Notes: generated by a model not told the origin, from the letters alone. DNA of 64,000 bases from Sulfurovum xiamenensis (GCF_030347995.1 NZ_JAQIBC010000002.1:186001-250000), one strand, 5' to 3'; positions 1 through 10,007 are shown, counted from the stretch's first letter. Program-made: numbers and translations.

Positions 1-860
1 ATAAGTGCATCAAAGATACCTCTGGATTCACCGTCCAAGATATTTTTAGCTTCCTGTTTAGAGGTCGAATGTTCACCACGATGTACGATCTGAGAGACAG
101 TACCTCTTTTTGCTTCACTGTTGAGATAGAGAAGGTGACCTGCATCAACATGGGCACGCTCATCTAATTCTACTTTGAGTAGCTGAAGGGCATTGTCTCC
201 ACCTAGATCAAAGCTTTTAAATACGGCATGTGCATTTCTAGCAACATTGATCTTATGTGAAGCAACCATGCTATAACCGCTGTTTTGCATACGCTGCATT
301 TTAACCACACGTAAGGAAGAGTCTTGTGAAATATGCATATCATACCCATAAAGTACAAGCGAATTCTCAATACCTTCTTCTACAAAGTTCTCATATACCG
401 TTGCATGACGGTTCGCCTGTGTGTAGAGTACGATACGATAGTTGATCAAAGCATTGCTTTGGGTAAACTTATGCTCTATCTCTACCTCTGTATCTCCATC
501 CAGCTCTATTTTGATCGCTTGTGGAGAGAGTAGGTGTCCAAGGTAATAGAGCGGATCAAAATGATCCATATCGATCTGGCCACATGCCTCATTGTAGACA
601 CGTAATCCTTGTGGAGCAGCTACCACCACACCATCAACGATCTCTATCTTATCAGAGACTCTAAGCGTTTTTGGAACATAGGTAAGTGTTTTGTACTCTT
701 TTTCCAGGAGTTTTTCTACATCAAAGTAGCGATACTCTTCTGACTTTTTACTCGGAAGACCCAGTGATACAAAACGCTCTACCAAGATATCTCTATCTTT
801 TATATCCAACAAGCCATTGACTTCTTGCAGGTTTTTGTTTTTAAGCGTTGAAAGGTTCAT
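1..860 (-). CDS. sufD: SufD, Fe-S cluster assembly scaffold subunit (partial, C-terminus off the left edge)
   Basis: The minus-strand frame opens with an ATG that overlaps the sufC stop by one base (TAATG junction) and stays open to the window edge, so about 286 codons of an N-terminal and central SufD are visible. The translation carries SufB/SufD beta-helix core sequence such as SQIVHRGEHSTSKQ and ILDGESRGIFDA, which in this family lies just before the C-terminal helices. SufD forms the SufB-SufC2-SufD complex that assembles Fe-S clusters in the cytoplasm. Gene order sufB-sufC-sufD with overlapping stops and starts indicates one transcript. The SufB-like stretch could in principle belong to a second SufB, but position after sufC and the divergent N-terminus favour SufD. 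Confidence 0.93.
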   Translation of the reverse strand, partial: MNLSTLKNKNLQEVNGLLDIKDRDILVERFVSLGLPSKKSEEYRYFDVEKLLEKEYKTLTYVPKTLRVSDKIEIVDGVVVAAPQGLRVYNEACGQIDMDHFDPLYYLGHLLSPQAIKIELDGDTEVEIEHKFTQSNALINYRIVLYTQANRHATVYENFVEEGIENSLVLYGYDMHISQDSSLRVVKMQRMQNSGYSMVASHKINVARNAHAVFKSFDLGGDNALQLLKVELDERAHVDAGHLLYLNSEAKRGTVSQIVHRGEHSTSKQEAKNILDGESRGIFDAL

Positions 861-1609
861 TATTCTTCCTCTATCGCGTCATATCCAGTATCTTCAAGCT
901 GTGCTACAAGCTCCGGACCTGCTGTTTTGATCACTTTCCCATCTTTCAGTACATGGATATAATCCGGTTGGATATAGTCAAGAATACGGCTATAGTGTGT
1001 AATAACCAGGAATGAACGTTTACCGTCCTTCATCTTGTTGATCCCTTCAGATACAGCTCTTAGTGCATCAATGTCCAGTCCGGAGTCGATCTCATCAAGA
1101 ATAATGACATCCGGCTCAAGAATAAGCATTTGAAGAATTTCATTACGCTTCTTTTCACCACCTGAGAAACCTTCGTTGAGTGAACGGCTGATCATATCTG
1201 ATTTCATACCAAGCATCTCTAAATGGTCTCTCATAAGACGTAGGAACTCAGCTGAGTTCAACTCTTCTTTACCTTCGTGTTTACGTTTCGCATTGAGTGC
1301 TGTTCTTAGGAAATAGGCATTATTCACACCAGGGATCTCTACTGGGTGTTGAAATGAAAGGAAAATTCCCTCTAAAGCTCTCTCTTCAGGCTCCATCTCA
1401 TTGATGTTCTTACCTTTGTAGATGATATTTCCACCAAGTAATTCAATGTCGTAGTGTCCTACAAGCGCTTTAGAAAGCGTAGACTTACCGGCACCGTTGG
1501 GTCCCATAATAGCATGGACCTTTCCTGGTTCCAATTCTAGGTTTAAACCTTTTAATATCTGCTTATCACCTATTTTCGCTTCTAAATTCTCAATTTTCAA
1601 AATACTCAT
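860..1609 (-). CDS. sufC: SufC, ABC-type ATPase of Fe-S cluster assembly
   Basis: A 249-residue ABC ATPase of normal SufC length. Walker A is GPNGAGKST (about residues 36-44), the signature is [12 protein letters not shown] (about 148-159), and Walker B is [14 protein letters not shown] (about 165-178), which is the SufC-specific form. SufC hydrolyses ATP in the cytoplasm to drive conformational change of the SufB/SufD scaffold and is not a transporter. Its start overlaps the sufB stop by four bases and its stop overlaps the sufD start, so the three genes are translationally coupled. Confidence 0.97.
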   Translation of the reverse strand: MSILKIENLEAKIGDKQILKGLNLELEPGKVHAIMGPNGAGKSTLSKALVGHYDIELLGGNIIYKGKNINEMEPEERALEGIFLSFQHPVEIPGVNNAYFLRTALNAKRKHEGKEELNSAEFLRLMRDHLEMLGMKSDMISRSLNEGFSGGEKKRNEILQMLILEPDVIILDEIDSGLDIDALRAVSEGINKMKDGKRSFLVITHYSRILDYIQPDYIHVLKDGKVIKTAGPELVAQLEDTGYDAIEEE

Positions 1610-3045
1610 CCTACACTTCCTTCTAATGTTAATTCTAATAATGCTTTTGCTTCCACCGCATACTCCATAGGGAGTTGGCTAAAGACTTGTTTACAGAAAC
1701 CGTGAACGATCATACTCACGGCATCTTCTTCATTGATACCCCTTTGACGGAGGTAAAAAAGTTGTTCGTCACTGATCTTCGAGGTCGTTGCCTCGTGTTC
1801 TACCTGTCCTTGTGTATCTTTTGATTCAAGGTAAGGGAACGTATGTGCCCCACAGTTAGAACCTATGAGCAGTGAATCACACTCAGAGTAGTTTCTTGCA
1901 CCCGTGGCATTAGCACCTATCTTCACCAATCCTCTATAGGTATTTTGGCCTTTCATTGCCGAGATACCTTTAGAGATGATCGTTGAAGAGGTGTTTTTAC
2001 CGATATGTATCATCTTTGTACCTGTATCGGCTTGCTGGGCTAGGGTAGTGACTGCTACTGAGTAGAATTCACCCACAGAGTTGTCACCTTTCAAGATACA
2101 TGACGGATATTTCCATGTAATGGCTGAACCGGTCTCTACCTGTGTCCATGAGATCTTGGAATTGTCTCCTTCACATATACCTCTTTTGGTAACGAAGTTG
2201 TAGATCCCGCCTTTCCCGTTTTCATCTCCTGGGAACCAGTTTTGGATCGTAGAGTATTTGATCTCTGCATCTTTCATTGCTACGAGTTCAACGACAGCTG
2301 CATGAAGTTGGTGCTCATCACGTGTCGGAGCAGAACATCCTTCATTATAACTTACATATGATCCTTCATCTGCTACGATCAGTGTACGTTCAAATTGTCC
2401 CGTGTTCATGGCATTGATCCTAAAGTACGTACTTAGCTCCATAGGGCAGCGTACACCTTTAGGAATGTATACAAAGGTTCCATCTGTAAATACCGCAGAG
2501 TTAAGCGCTGCAAAATAGTTATCTGCCATTGGTACAACAGAGAACATATATTTTTTAATGAGATCTGGGTGACGTTCTATCGCTTCTGAGATCGAACAGA
2601 AGATAACACCATGTTCAGCAAGTTCTTCAGCATAGGTGGTTTTGACCGAAACTGAGTCAACAACTGCATCTACAGCCACTTTCACACCGGCCAGTTGCTT
2701 TTGCTCTTCTAAAGAGATACCTAACTTGTTGTAGGCCTCTAGAATTTTAGGATCCACTTCATCTAAACTGTCAATACCTTCTTTCGGTGCTGCATAGTAA
2801 GAGATAGACTGGTAGTCTATCGGCTCATAGTCTAGTTTAGCCCAGTGCGGTTCAGTCATGGTTTCCCATTTTCTAAATGCTTTGATACGGAGTTCAAGCA
2901 TCCAGTCAGGTTCACCTTTCTTTTTCGAGATGAACGCAATCGTCTCTTCTGAAAGTCCCGGTGGTGCGGTTTCGGTTTCGATATCTATCTCAAAGCCGAG
3001 GGCATACTCTCCTGAGACAGCTTTATCTAATCCTTCGTTTGCCAT
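1606..3045 (-). CDS. sufB: SufB, Fe-S cluster assembly scaffold
   Basis: A 479-residue protein of the usual SufB length. Diagnostic stretches include [36 protein letters not shown] and the C-terminal [18 protein letters not shown]. SufB is the scaffold on which the nascent Fe-S cluster is built. An AAGGA ribosome site lies six bases before the ATG. This is the first gene of the suf operon and is preceded by a recognisable promoter and a palindrome. There is no sufE or sufS in the visible part; a degenerate NifU-like protein is encoded some 43 kb away. Confidence 0.97.
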   Translation of the reverse strand: MANEGLDKAVSGEYALGFEIDIETETAPPGLSEETIAFISKKKGEPDWMLELRIKAFRKWETMTEPHWAKLDYEPIDYQSISYYAAPKEGIDSLDEVDPKILEAYNKLGISLEEQKQLAGVKVAVDAVVDSVSVKTTYAEELAEHGVIFCSISEAIERHPDLIKKYMFSVVPMADNYFAALNSAVFTDGTFVYIPKGVRCPMELSTYFRINAMNTGQFERTLIVADEGSYVSYNEGCSAPTRDEHQLHAAVVELVAMKDAEIKYSTIQNWFPGDENGKGGIYNFVTKRGICEGDNSKISWTQVETGSAITWKYPSCILKGDNSVGEFYSVAVTTLAQQADTGTKMIHIGKNTSSTIISKGISAMKGQNTYRGLVKIGANATGARNYSECDSLLIGSNCGAHTFPYLESKDTQGQVEHEATTSKISDEQLFYLRQRGINEEDAVSMIVHGFCKQVFSQLPMEYAVEAKALLELTLEGSVG

Positions 3046-3080
3046 TTAAAATCCTTATATAGATCATTATTCTTTTACAA

Positions 3081-3109
3081 GTTATAGCACAATTATAGAG
3101 TGCGGTCAA
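3081..3109 (-). promoter_or_regulatory. Sigma-70 type promoter of the suf operon
   Basis: Read on the minus strand: TTGACC, a 17-base spacer, then TATAAC, followed by about 35 bases of leader before the sufB ATG. Five of six bases match consensus in each box, with ideal spacing. Transcription start not determined; call rests on sequence only. Confidence 0.65.
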
Positions 3110-3122
3110 GTATTTTTATAAT

Positions 3123-3143
3123 ATAGGAGTAATTTTATCCTAT
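3123..3143. promoter_or_regulatory. Palindrome upstream of the suf promoter, candidate operator
   Basis: ATAGGA and TCCTAT form perfect 6-base arms around a 9-base AT-rich centre, and two further pairs match inside it. It ends about 14 bases upstream of the suf -35 box. It is not followed by a U-run on the minus strand, so it is less likely to be the terminator of the oxidoreductase genes upstream. A site for an Rrf2/IscR-like or Fur-like regulator is an inference. Confidence 0.4.
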
Positions 3144-3155
3144 TTACCTTATATT

Positions 3156-4001
3156 TCAATAGGAATCGAATAATTCCTGTAATTTTATTATATCATGGGT
3201 AAGAGTGACAAGCGGATTTTGTTCATCTCCTCTGATATGCTCTTCAAATGTTGGTTGCCTGTTCTGGTAAAAAATGCCTATAGGTATGGGGTCATTTTCA
3301 AGTGCTTTTTGCATAGCTGAGGGTAGGTTATTACTCTCATAACTACTATCGAGTTCATAGGTGTTTTCATTGAACCATTTATAGGTGTTAACCTTATTAA
3401 AGACCACACAAGGTTGAAAGACATCTACCAAAGCATACCCTTTATGTAAAAAGGCTTCTTTGAGAACCTTTTTGGCATGGGCTTGATTTCCTATGTTGAC
3501 ACGTGATACAAAACCGGCCTTTAGTGCTAGAGCGACTGATATGGGGTTGAATGGTTCATTAGTGACCCCATTTACCTGTATGGGTGTTTTAAAACCTATC
3601 TGGGTTGTGGGTGAGGCCTGGCCTTTGGTAAGACCATAGACCATGTTATTGTGTACGATATGTACGATATCAGGATTACGCCTGATGGTATGCATAAAAT
3701 GGTTCCCACCTTCACCATACATATCTCCATCCCCGCCTTCTGCGATGACATTTAGTGCAGGGTTGGAAGCTTTGAGTGCTGTAGCGACAGGAAGTGCACG
3801 CCCGTGAAGTCCACAGAACATATGTGTATCGATATAGTAGGGTGTCTTGGCAGCTTGCCCAATACCAGAGACTATAACTGTATGTTTAGGATCACATTCC
3901 AGTTCGGTCAGTACTTCTTCCAGGAGTTTCAGTATCCCAAAATTTCCACACCCTGGACACCATGCATTGTCTATGTTTGTTCTATCGAGCGGATGTTTCA
4001 T
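3156..4001 (-). CDS. 2-oxoacid:acceptor oxidoreductase, beta subunit (TPP and [4Fe-4S] binding)
   Basis: A 281-residue beta subunit of the two-subunit 2-oxoacid:ferredoxin oxidoreductase class (pyruvate or 2-oxoglutarate as substrate; these enzymes also run reductively in the reverse TCA cycle). Four cysteines expected to hold a [4Fe-4S] cluster are present: CPGC at 15-18, C63 and C198. The thiamine diphosphate motif is GGDGDMYGEGGN at about 89-100. Start and the alpha-gamma stop overlap as ATGA, preceded by AAGGAGA, so the two genes are coupled. Which 2-oxoacid is used cannot be read from the sequence. Confidence 0.9.
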   Translation of the reverse strand: MKHPLDRTNIDNAWCPGCGNFGILKLLEEVLTELECDPKHTVIVSGIGQAAKTPYYIDTHMFCGLHGRALPVATALKASNPALNVIAEGGDGDMYGEGGNHFMHTIRRNPDIVHIVHNNMVYGLTKGQASPTTQIGFKTPIQVNGVTNEPFNPISVALALKAGFVSRVNIGNQAHAKKVLKEAFLHKGYALVDVFQPCVVFNKVNTYKWFNENTYELDSSYESNNLPSAMQKALENDPIPIGIFYQNRQPTFEEHIRGDEQNPLVTLTHDIIKLQELFDSY

Positions 4002-6538
4002 GTTGTCTCCTTTAGTACTTTTTCCAATACTTCTTTTAACCGGTCCGTAAAAAAGCTAAAACCATTCGATTGTAAGATACGATGATCGATCTTGATATCA
4101 TGGCTTTTCAAAATAGCTGCAAACTCTCCGGTGACATTGTTTTCTATCACTATATTGAGTGAAGTTTGTTTGAGAAATGCAAGGTGTTCCGTATTGAGGG
4201 GATGTACCCATGAAAAATGCACATGAAAGAGTCTGGGATCATCTAATGCATTTATTGCTTCCATGATGGCCCCTTTGGTAGATCCCCATCCTATGATCGC
4301 GATCTCTCCTTCTCCATAGACCTTAGGAGCAAATGCTTCTGAAATAGACAACTCGATCTTTTTTTGCCGCTTCTGAACCATCTTTTCACGCACATGGTAG
4401 CTCTCAGTGATTTGTCCACGCTCATCATGTTCATCACTGGTAGTGACCACTATTCCTTCACCCACACCCGGGACTCCCCGTGCTGAAATACCTGTATCAC
4501 TCAGTCTGTAGCGATCATAAGATGCATCCGTAGGTTGAATATAGCGTCGTTGTTCATATGCTTCAAAATCCACTGTTTTTAAAAGACTGAGAGAGTCTGC
4601 CAAGTACTGGTCACTCATATAGATCACAGGCATCTGATACCTATCTGAAAGTTCAAAGGCTAGATAGCCGTAGTCGATACATTCCTGAAGATCTCCCGGT
4701 GCTAAGACAATACGACCAAAATATCCATGTCCACTATATATTGCAAGGTTCAGATCTCCCTGTTCTGTTCGTGTAGGCAAGCCTGTGGCTGGACCAGGAC
4801 GCTGTGCCAGGTAGACGACGGCAGGTGTTTCACTCATTCCCGAAAGACTGATCGCTTCACTCATAAGTGCGAATCCACCCCCTGAAGTGGAGGTCATGGC
4901 TCTTGCCCCGCCATACCAGCCACCCAGCACCATATTCAGCGATGCGATCTCATCTTCACTCTGTTCAACCAACAGAGTAAACTCATTGGACATCGAAGCC
5001 ATAAAGTTCAGTACTCCGGTAGAGGGGGACATAGGATAGGCAGTGATCATATTGCATCCTCCAGCCAAAAAACCAAATCCGGATGCGGAAGAGCCATCCA
5101 TAAGATGCATGGAATCTGCAGAATCAAATAACGTTTCAGGAAGTTGTAGAGATGGGAAAGTCTCTAGATTATTACCATAGGTCAACCCTGCTTCCATCGC
5201 TCTTTCATTTCCTTGAAGATCCTCTTCATCAAAGAGCCTGCTAATACTTCCTGACAATGGTTGTGATGCAAGATTCAAGATGCCAAAAAGTACACCGGCG
5301 GCATAAGAATTCACATAATTTTTACTTCCAAGCTCTTTGGCTGTATGATTCATAGGTATAGATGTGATCTGTATCTGTTCGTGCTCAACATTCTCATCTG
5401 CCAAAACAACACTATCCTCCGTCAACCGTTCCTGTACATGCGAGAGGGCAGGGGTATCCAAGGCTATAAAAAGATCTACATACCAACATGGTGCGATGAT
5501 AGGTCTGTCTGAAATACGGAGCAGGGTGGTGTTGCTTCCGCCTCGTACTCTTGACATATACTCTTTGGTGGAGAAGACAAAATAACCGCTGCGTTTAAAG
5601 GCAGCAGATAATATATTTTCCAGTGTCTTGATACCGGTTCCTGCTGCACCTCCGATAAGAATAGAAATACTATGACTCTTCCCATCTATATTTACTTCTT
5701 CATTTTGTGGTAGAGACACGGGTGACTTGGAGATCACTGACTGAAACGGTATGTTCATCTCTTTCATAGTAGGACTTATAGTCTCTTTCTTCATTTCTTC
5801 TTTACTATCATCTATGGTATCGTCTTTGATATCCTTTCTTGTATCCTCTGTGCTATTTGGCCAGGTGAGTTTGCCTCCGTAATATCCCAATATGATCACT
5901 GTTATCCCTGTAAGAAATATGATGCCATGATAAAATATACTCGGCAGTGTCGTTAAGTAAACCACACCAGGATCGTTAAGATAGATTATAATACCGATAA
6001 TACCAAGAATGAGGGTGGTCACAGAGAATATCAGTTTCTTGATCAAAATATGGTTCAATGCCAGTTGGTAGTTGATCCACCAGCTTAATATGCCAGAAAA
6101 CATCGTAAATATACCCATCACTGTGGAGACAAAAAAAGTGTAAAAAACTGCTGTAGCAAACGAGGCACTGGGTTGAAACAAAAAAATAAGATCCAGTCCG
6201 GAAGCAAAAAGATGTAGAGCAATAGGAAAATGAACCAGCATAGGATGTGGATGGTATTTACGGTACCATTGCACCCAATCTATTGTGCTTACATTATTTC
6301 GATCATTTTCATCCTCTTCATCGAGTGTATCTACGATCTCGAATTTTCCAAAGACCTCTTCACCATGGGGTGCATTTGCCAGAACATTTGTGAGGTCAAC
6401 ACCCGCTTCATGCATATTTTGATGGGTTCCATTTTTCCATAGTGGGCTGTTTGTGACATCATATATATTACCTTTATAGGCAATATATGCTTTTTGATTA
6501 TTTTTTCCATTATACTGCTTCAATTTTTCCAAGGTCAT
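3998..6538 (-). CDS. Cytochrome b5-like / DUF2231-like membrane / 2-oxoacid oxidoreductase gamma-alpha fusion protein
   Basis: An 846-residue single open frame with four parts. Residues 1-75 are a short cytochrome b5-like heme domain (GNIYDVTNSPLWKNGTHQ, then MHEAGVDLT; H39 and H43 are possible heme ligands). Residues 95-222 resemble DUF2231, with four membrane helices and positive residues placed so that both ends face the cytoplasm. Residues 223-288 are a charged linker. Residues 289-460 are the gamma domain (ILIGGAAGTGIKTLENIL) and 480-846 the alpha domain (ITAYPMSPSTGVL). Fused gamma-alpha subunits of about 600 residues are known; the heme and membrane front end is the oddity. It is coupled to the beta subunit and follows a HiPIP gene by about 50 bases. 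Membrane-tethered electron transfer is inferred. Confidence 0.88.
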   Translation of the reverse strand: MTLEKLKQYNGKNNQKAYIAYKGNIYDVTNSPLWKNGTHQNMHEAGVDLTNVLANAPHGEEVFGKFEIVDTLDEEDENDRNNVSTIDWVQWYRKYHPHPMLVHFPIALHLFASGLDLIFLFQPSASFATAVFYTFFVSTVMGIFTMFSGILSWWINYQLALNHILIKKLIFSVTTLILGIIGIIIYLNDPGVVYLTTLPSIFYHGIIFLTGITVIILGYYGGKLTWPNSTEDTRKDIKDDTIDDSKEEMKKETISPTMKEMNIPFQSVISKSPVSLPQNEEVNIDGKSHSISILIGGAAGTGIKTLENILSAAFKRSGYFVFSTKEYMSRVRGGSNTTLLRISDRPIIAPCWYVDLFIALDTPALSHVQERLTEDSVVLADENVEHEQIQITSIPMNHTAKELGSKNYVNSYAAGVLFGILNLASQPLSGSISRLFDEEDLQGNERAMEAGLTYGNNLETFPSLQLPETLFDSADSMHLMDGSSASGFGFLAGGCNMITAYPMSPSTGVLNFMASMSNEFTLLVEQSEDEIASLNMVLGGWYGGARAMTSTSGGGFALMSEAISLSGMSETPAVVYLAQRPGPATGLPTRTEQGDLNLAIYSGHGYFGRIVLAPGDLQECIDYGYLAFELSDRYQMPVIYMSDQYLADSLSLLKTVDFEAYEQRRYIQPTDASYDRYRLSDTGISARGVPGVGEGIVVTTSDEHDERGQITESYHVREKMVQKRQKKIELSISEAFAPKVYGEGEIAIIGWGSTKGAIMEAINALDDPRLFHVHFSWVHPLNTEHLAFLKQTSLNIVIENNVTGEFAAILKSHDIKIDHRILQSNGFSFFTDRLKEVLEKVLKETT

Positions 6539-6588
6539 ACTCTAAGCTCCTGACTAGATGAATAATGACGAACTACGTTACAGCGAGA

Positions 6589-6867
6589 TCAAGTTGCATT
6601 ATCATCTTCTACTTTTACTTCTTTATAGTGAGGATCTCTAAAGTAAATGATACACCAGCCATTGGGATCAATACTTCCTTCCACCGTTTTACATTCATTG
6701 GTTTCAGGTATAAAGTGCATACATGTTTTACAGGCATTTCCATCTTTTGGTGTAGATTGATATTTTACGATATTCTTAGCTGTTTTGGCACTGATCGGTA
6801 CAGGGAAAAAACTCACCAAACCAAGTGCTGACATATATCTAAAAAAATATCTTCTTGATGATTTCAT
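6589..6867 (-). CDS. High-potential iron-sulfur protein (HiPIP), Tat-exported
   Basis: A 92-residue protein starting at the ATG with AAGGAG five bases before it; an upstream in-frame GTG is less likely. A twin-arginine signal (SRRYFF, hydrophobic stretch, VPISAK) precedes a small domain with C46, C49, C59 and C72 in C-x2-C-x9-C-x12-C spacing ending GWC, the pattern of short HiPIPs. These are periplasmic one-electron carriers with one [4Fe-4S] cluster. It lies about 50 bases upstream of the membrane-tethered oxidoreductase on the same strand, so they may share a transcript. A partner is not identified. Confidence 0.85.
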   Translation of the reverse strand: MKSSRRYFFRYMSALGLVSFFPVPISAKTAKNIVKYQSTPKDGNACKTCMHFIPETNECKTVEGSIDPNGWCIIYFRDPHYKEVKVEDDNAT

Positions 6868-6926
6868 GATCACTCCTTTACGTGTTAGAATGTTTGTGGT
6901 GTCCTACACACTCATTCTATGAAATA

Positions 6927-7514
6927 TCATTGAGTACTTGCTTCTAGGTTTTCCGATACAAAGTCCCAATTCACAAGCTCCCACCATTTCTCAAGATAAT
7001 CCGCTCTGGCATTTCTATAGTCAATATAGTAGGCATGTTCCCATACATCACATGTAAGTAATGGTGTATGACCTAAAAGAAGTGGATTACCAGCATTGGA
7101 AAATGATTCTATGCTCAATGTACCTGAGTCTTTTATACTCAGCCATACCCAGCCAGAACCAAACAAACCTGCTGCCATGTCTAAAAATTTCTCTTTAAAT
7201 GACTCTATAGATCCAAAATCACGTTCAAATAAAGCCAACAGTTCTTTAGAAGGAGAAGTTGCTTTTTTGCTCATTCCATTAAAATAAAAATTATGGTTAA
7301 AGACTTGTGCAGCATTGTTAAATATACCACCATCGGCTTTTGTGACAATCTCTTCAAGTTTCATCTCTGCATAGACCGTACCCTCAATCAAAATATTAAG
7401 TTTATTTATATATCCGGCATGATGTTTACCATGATGGTATTGAAGTGTTTCTTTTGAAATATACGGTTCCAGTGCATTTTCATCAAAAGGTAAGTCCATT
7501 AATGTGTGTGTCAT
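6927..7514 (-). CDS. sodB: Iron superoxide dismutase
   Basis: A 195-residue Fe/Mn superoxide dismutase that converts superoxide to oxygen and hydrogen peroxide in the cytoplasm. Metal-ligand regions are visible: YHHGKHHAGYINKLN (first His), VFNHNFYFNGM (second His) and CDVWEHAYYIDYRNARADYL (Asp and His). The length and the sequence AAGLFGSGWVWL are of the iron type. Its promoter region has repeated TATACT-like hexamers and a TATACT/AGTAT inverted repeat. It separates the HiPIP/oxidoreductase genes from the copper block, all on the minus strand. Confidence 0.95.
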   Translation of the reverse strand: MTHTLMDLPFDENALEPYISKETLQYHHGKHHAGYINKLNILIEGTVYAEMKLEEIVTKADGGIFNNAAQVFNHNFYFNGMSKKATSPSKELLALFERDFGSIESFKEKFLDMAAGLFGSGWVWLSIKDSGTLSIESFSNAGNPLLLGHTPLLTCDVWEHAYYIDYRNARADYLEKWWELVNWDFVSENLEASTQ

Positions 7515-7622
7515 TCTTTATCCTTTTATATACTCATTTAGTATGTATTTTTATACTCTTATAGTAATCTAGAGTATGTGCAGTCTGCGTGTAGTTTTTT
7601 TATAGATCAATGAATTTATTAG

Positions 7623-9962
7623 TTAGAGTTTCTTATTTTTCAATCTTAATGCATTCAAGATCACCGACACCGAAGAGAAACTCATTGCAGCAGCAGCGAT
7701 CATAGGAGAGAGCAAAATACCAAAGAAAGGGTAGAGCACACCTGCGGCGACAGGCACCCCTAGAGTATTGTAAATAAAGGCAAAAAAGAGGTTTTGTTTG
7801 ATATTCTTCATGGTAGCCCGGCTAAGATGAACGGCTTTGACGATACCTCTTAGATCACCCTTAACAAGTGTGATCCCAGCACTCTCCATAGCAACATCCG
7901 TACCTGTACCCATTGCGATCCCTACGTGGGACTGGGCCAGTGCAGGGGCATCATTGATCCCGTCGCCTGCCATGGCGACGATCTCGCCTTGATCTTGAAG
8001 TGTTTTGATGATGTCTGCTTTGCCATCGGGGAGTACATCCGCATGTACTTCATCAATACCAAGTTTTCTCGCGACAGCATTGGCTGTGGTCAGGTTGTCT
8101 CCACTCATCATTACAACTTTCAGTCCATCTTTGTGGAGTGCATTGATGGCATCCTGTGTGGTCTCTTTTATGGGATCTGCCACGGCAATGAGGCCGGCGA
8201 TCTCATCATCTATGGCGACCAGTACCACGGTAGCACCATCTCCTCTCAAGGATTCGGCCCTCTCTTTCAGACTGCTTGTATCGACCTCTAAAGATTCAAA
8301 CAGATGTATGTTGCCTATCACCATTTCCCGTCCATTGACAACCCCCTTGATACCCTGACCGGTAATGGAGTCAAACGCTTTCACCTCAAGCAATGGTATC
8401 TTTTGTTCTTCTACTTCTTCCATGATTGACAGAGCGATAGGGTGTTCACTTGAATGTTCAAGAGAAGCACTCAACTGAAGCAGATCATTTTCCTCTATCT
8501 CTCCGACTGTTTCTATAGCAACAAGTTTAGGTTTACCCTCCGTCAATGTACCTGTCTTGTCGACGACCAACGTACTTACTTTTTCCATGATCTCCAACGC
8601 TTCAGCATTTTTGATCAGTACCCCATTCGCTGCTCCTTTTCCCGTACCCACCATGATCGAAATAGGTGTTGCCAAACCCAGGGCACAGGGGCAGGCTATG
8701 ATGAGAACTGCTACTGCAGATACCAGTGCGTATGCCAATCTGGGCTCGGGCCCGATGAGATACCATACAATAAAGGTCAGAATAGATATAAACACCACCG
8801 TCGGTACAAAATAAAAGGAGACAAGGTCTGCGAGTTTCTGTATAGGTGCACGTGAACGTTGTGCTTTGGCTACCATATCGATGATCTGTGAGAGTAGGGT
8901 ATCTGCACCGATCTTTTCTGCCTGCATCACAAGTGTACTGCTGCCATTGATCGTGGCACCGATCAGTTTCATGCCTGATGTTTTATTGACAGCGATAGGC
9001 TCACCCGTTACCATAGACTCATCCACATGGCTCGCTCCTTCCACTACAACACCGTCCACAGGTATCTTTTCTCCGGGACGGATACGCAGTTTGTCGCCTA
9101 CTTTGACCTCTTCAGTAGAAACCGTCGTTTCCGATCCGTCAGGATGAATGAGCGTGGCAGTGTTGGGTGCAAGACTGAGAAGCATTTTGATGGCTTCATT
9201 GGTTCTTGAACGTGCCCGAAGCTCCAGTACCTGCCCCATCAGCACCAAAGCAGTGATCACTGCTGCTGCTTCAAAATAGACATGTACCGTACCCTCCGTT
9301 GACCGCATCTGTGGCGGGAAAATAGTGGGGAAAAGCAAGGCCACTAGACTATAGGTCCATGCCACCGAAACACCGAGCGCAATGAGCGTGAACATATTGG
9401 GGTTCCAACTTTTTACAGAGTGCCAAGCCCTGACGTAAAAAGGCCATCCAGCCCAAAGCACTACAGGGGTCGCCAAAGCAAACTCTATCCAGTATAAGGT
9501 TTTTGTTGAGAGGTTCTGCGGTAGAAGTGAAGGCATCATATCTGCTACCATCGCCAAGACAAAAAGAGGAAGCGCCAGGAACGCAGAGATCCAAAAACGC
9601 TGTGTCATTGACCTGAGTTCGATGTTCTCTCCTTCTTCAGCAGCCATCACAGGTTCGAGTGACATACCGCATATAGGACAGTTTCCTGGTCCATCCTTGA
9701 TGATCTCCGGATGCATGGGGCAGGTGTATTGTGTCACACTCGGGCTTATGTCACAGCTGCCATCAGGACAACTCTCTGTGTGTAATGTGTCTTTTGTTTC
9801 TTTTGCATCTTCTGTATGAAGGTAGGTCTCTGGCGAGGCATCAAACTTGCTTTTGCACTGTTCGCTGCAGAAGTAGTAGGTCTTATGATGATAGGCACTT
9901 TTATATTTGGAATCCTCTGAAACATCCATACCGCACACCACATCTTTGTGAGCCTCTTTCAT
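7623..9962 (-). CDS. copA: Copper/silver-exporting P1B-type ATPase with YHS and metal-ribbon N-terminus
   Basis: A 779-residue P-type ATPase that exports Cu+ or Ag+ across the inner membrane. Residues 1-48 form a YHS domain (C10, C32, C36), and 80-104 a metal-binding ribbon (YTCPMHPEI, then [12 protein letters not shown]). The core shows [10 protein letters not shown] in the transport helix, the phosphorylation motif [11 protein letters not shown], the nucleotide-binding SSEHPIA and [16 protein letters not shown]. It has no classical N-terminal MxCxxC heavy-metal domain; the YHS plus ribbon form replaces it. The start lies in a triplicated 16-bp element. Neighbouring copper proteins support the substrate call, but copper versus silver cannot be separated. 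Confidence 0.92.
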   Translation of the reverse strand: MKEAHKDVVCGMDVSEDSKYKSAYHHKTYYFCSEQCKSKFDASPETYLHTEDAKETKDTLHTESCPDGSCDISPSVTQYTCPMHPEIIKDGPGNCPICGMSLEPVMAAEEGENIELRSMTQRFWISAFLALPLFVLAMVADMMPSLLPQNLSTKTLYWIEFALATPVVLWAGWPFYVRAWHSVKSWNPNMFTLIALGVSVAWTYSLVALLFPTIFPPQMRSTEGTVHVYFEAAAVITALVLMGQVLELRARSRTNEAIKMLLSLAPNTATLIHPDGSETTVSTEEVKVGDKLRIRPGEKIPVDGVVVEGASHVDESMVTGEPIAVNKTSGMKLIGATINGSSTLVMQAEKIGADTLLSQIIDMVAKAQRSRAPIQKLADLVSFYFVPTVVFISILTFIVWYLIGPEPRLAYALVSAVAVLIIACPCALGLATPISIMVGTGKGAANGVLIKNAEALEIMEKVSTLVVDKTGTLTEGKPKLVAIETVGEIEENDLLQLSASLEHSSEHPIALSIMEEVEEQKIPLLEVKAFDSITGQGIKGVVNGREMVIGNIHLFESLEVDTSSLKERAESLRGDGATVVLVAIDDEIAGLIAVADPIKETTQDAINALHKDGLKVVMMSGDNLTTANAVARKLGIDEVHADVLPDGKADIIKTLQDQGEIVAMAGDGINDAPALAQSHVGIAMGTGTDVAMESAGITLVKGDLRGIVKAVHLSRATMKNIKQNLFFAFIYNTLGVPVAAGVLYPFFGILLSPMIAAAAMSFSSVSVILNALRLKNKKL

Positions 9963-10007
9963 CGTTTTCCTTTTTCATCGTTTTCTTTTTTCATCGTTTT
10001 CTTTTTT
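9960..10007. repeat. Three tandem 16-bp copies spanning the copA start codon and ribosome site
   Basis: Three head-to-tail 16-base units (9960-9975, 9976-9991, 9992-10007), identical apart from one C/T change. Read on the minus strand each unit is a purine-rich ribosome site followed by ATGA, so the real start and two upstream copies lie 16 bases apart in three different frames. The outermost ATG would encode an 11-residue peptide whose TGA overlaps the copA ATG. Confidence 0.85.

Noticed and set aside
104-3000. Isc or Nif assembly instead of Suf
   Set aside because: SufB, SufC and SufD signatures are explicit and there is no IscS/IscU or NifS next to them.
8454-8855. Long open frames antisense to the copper ATPase gene
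   Set aside because: They mirror the codon pattern of the real gene, have no ribosome site and give Cys/Tyr-rich products without domains.
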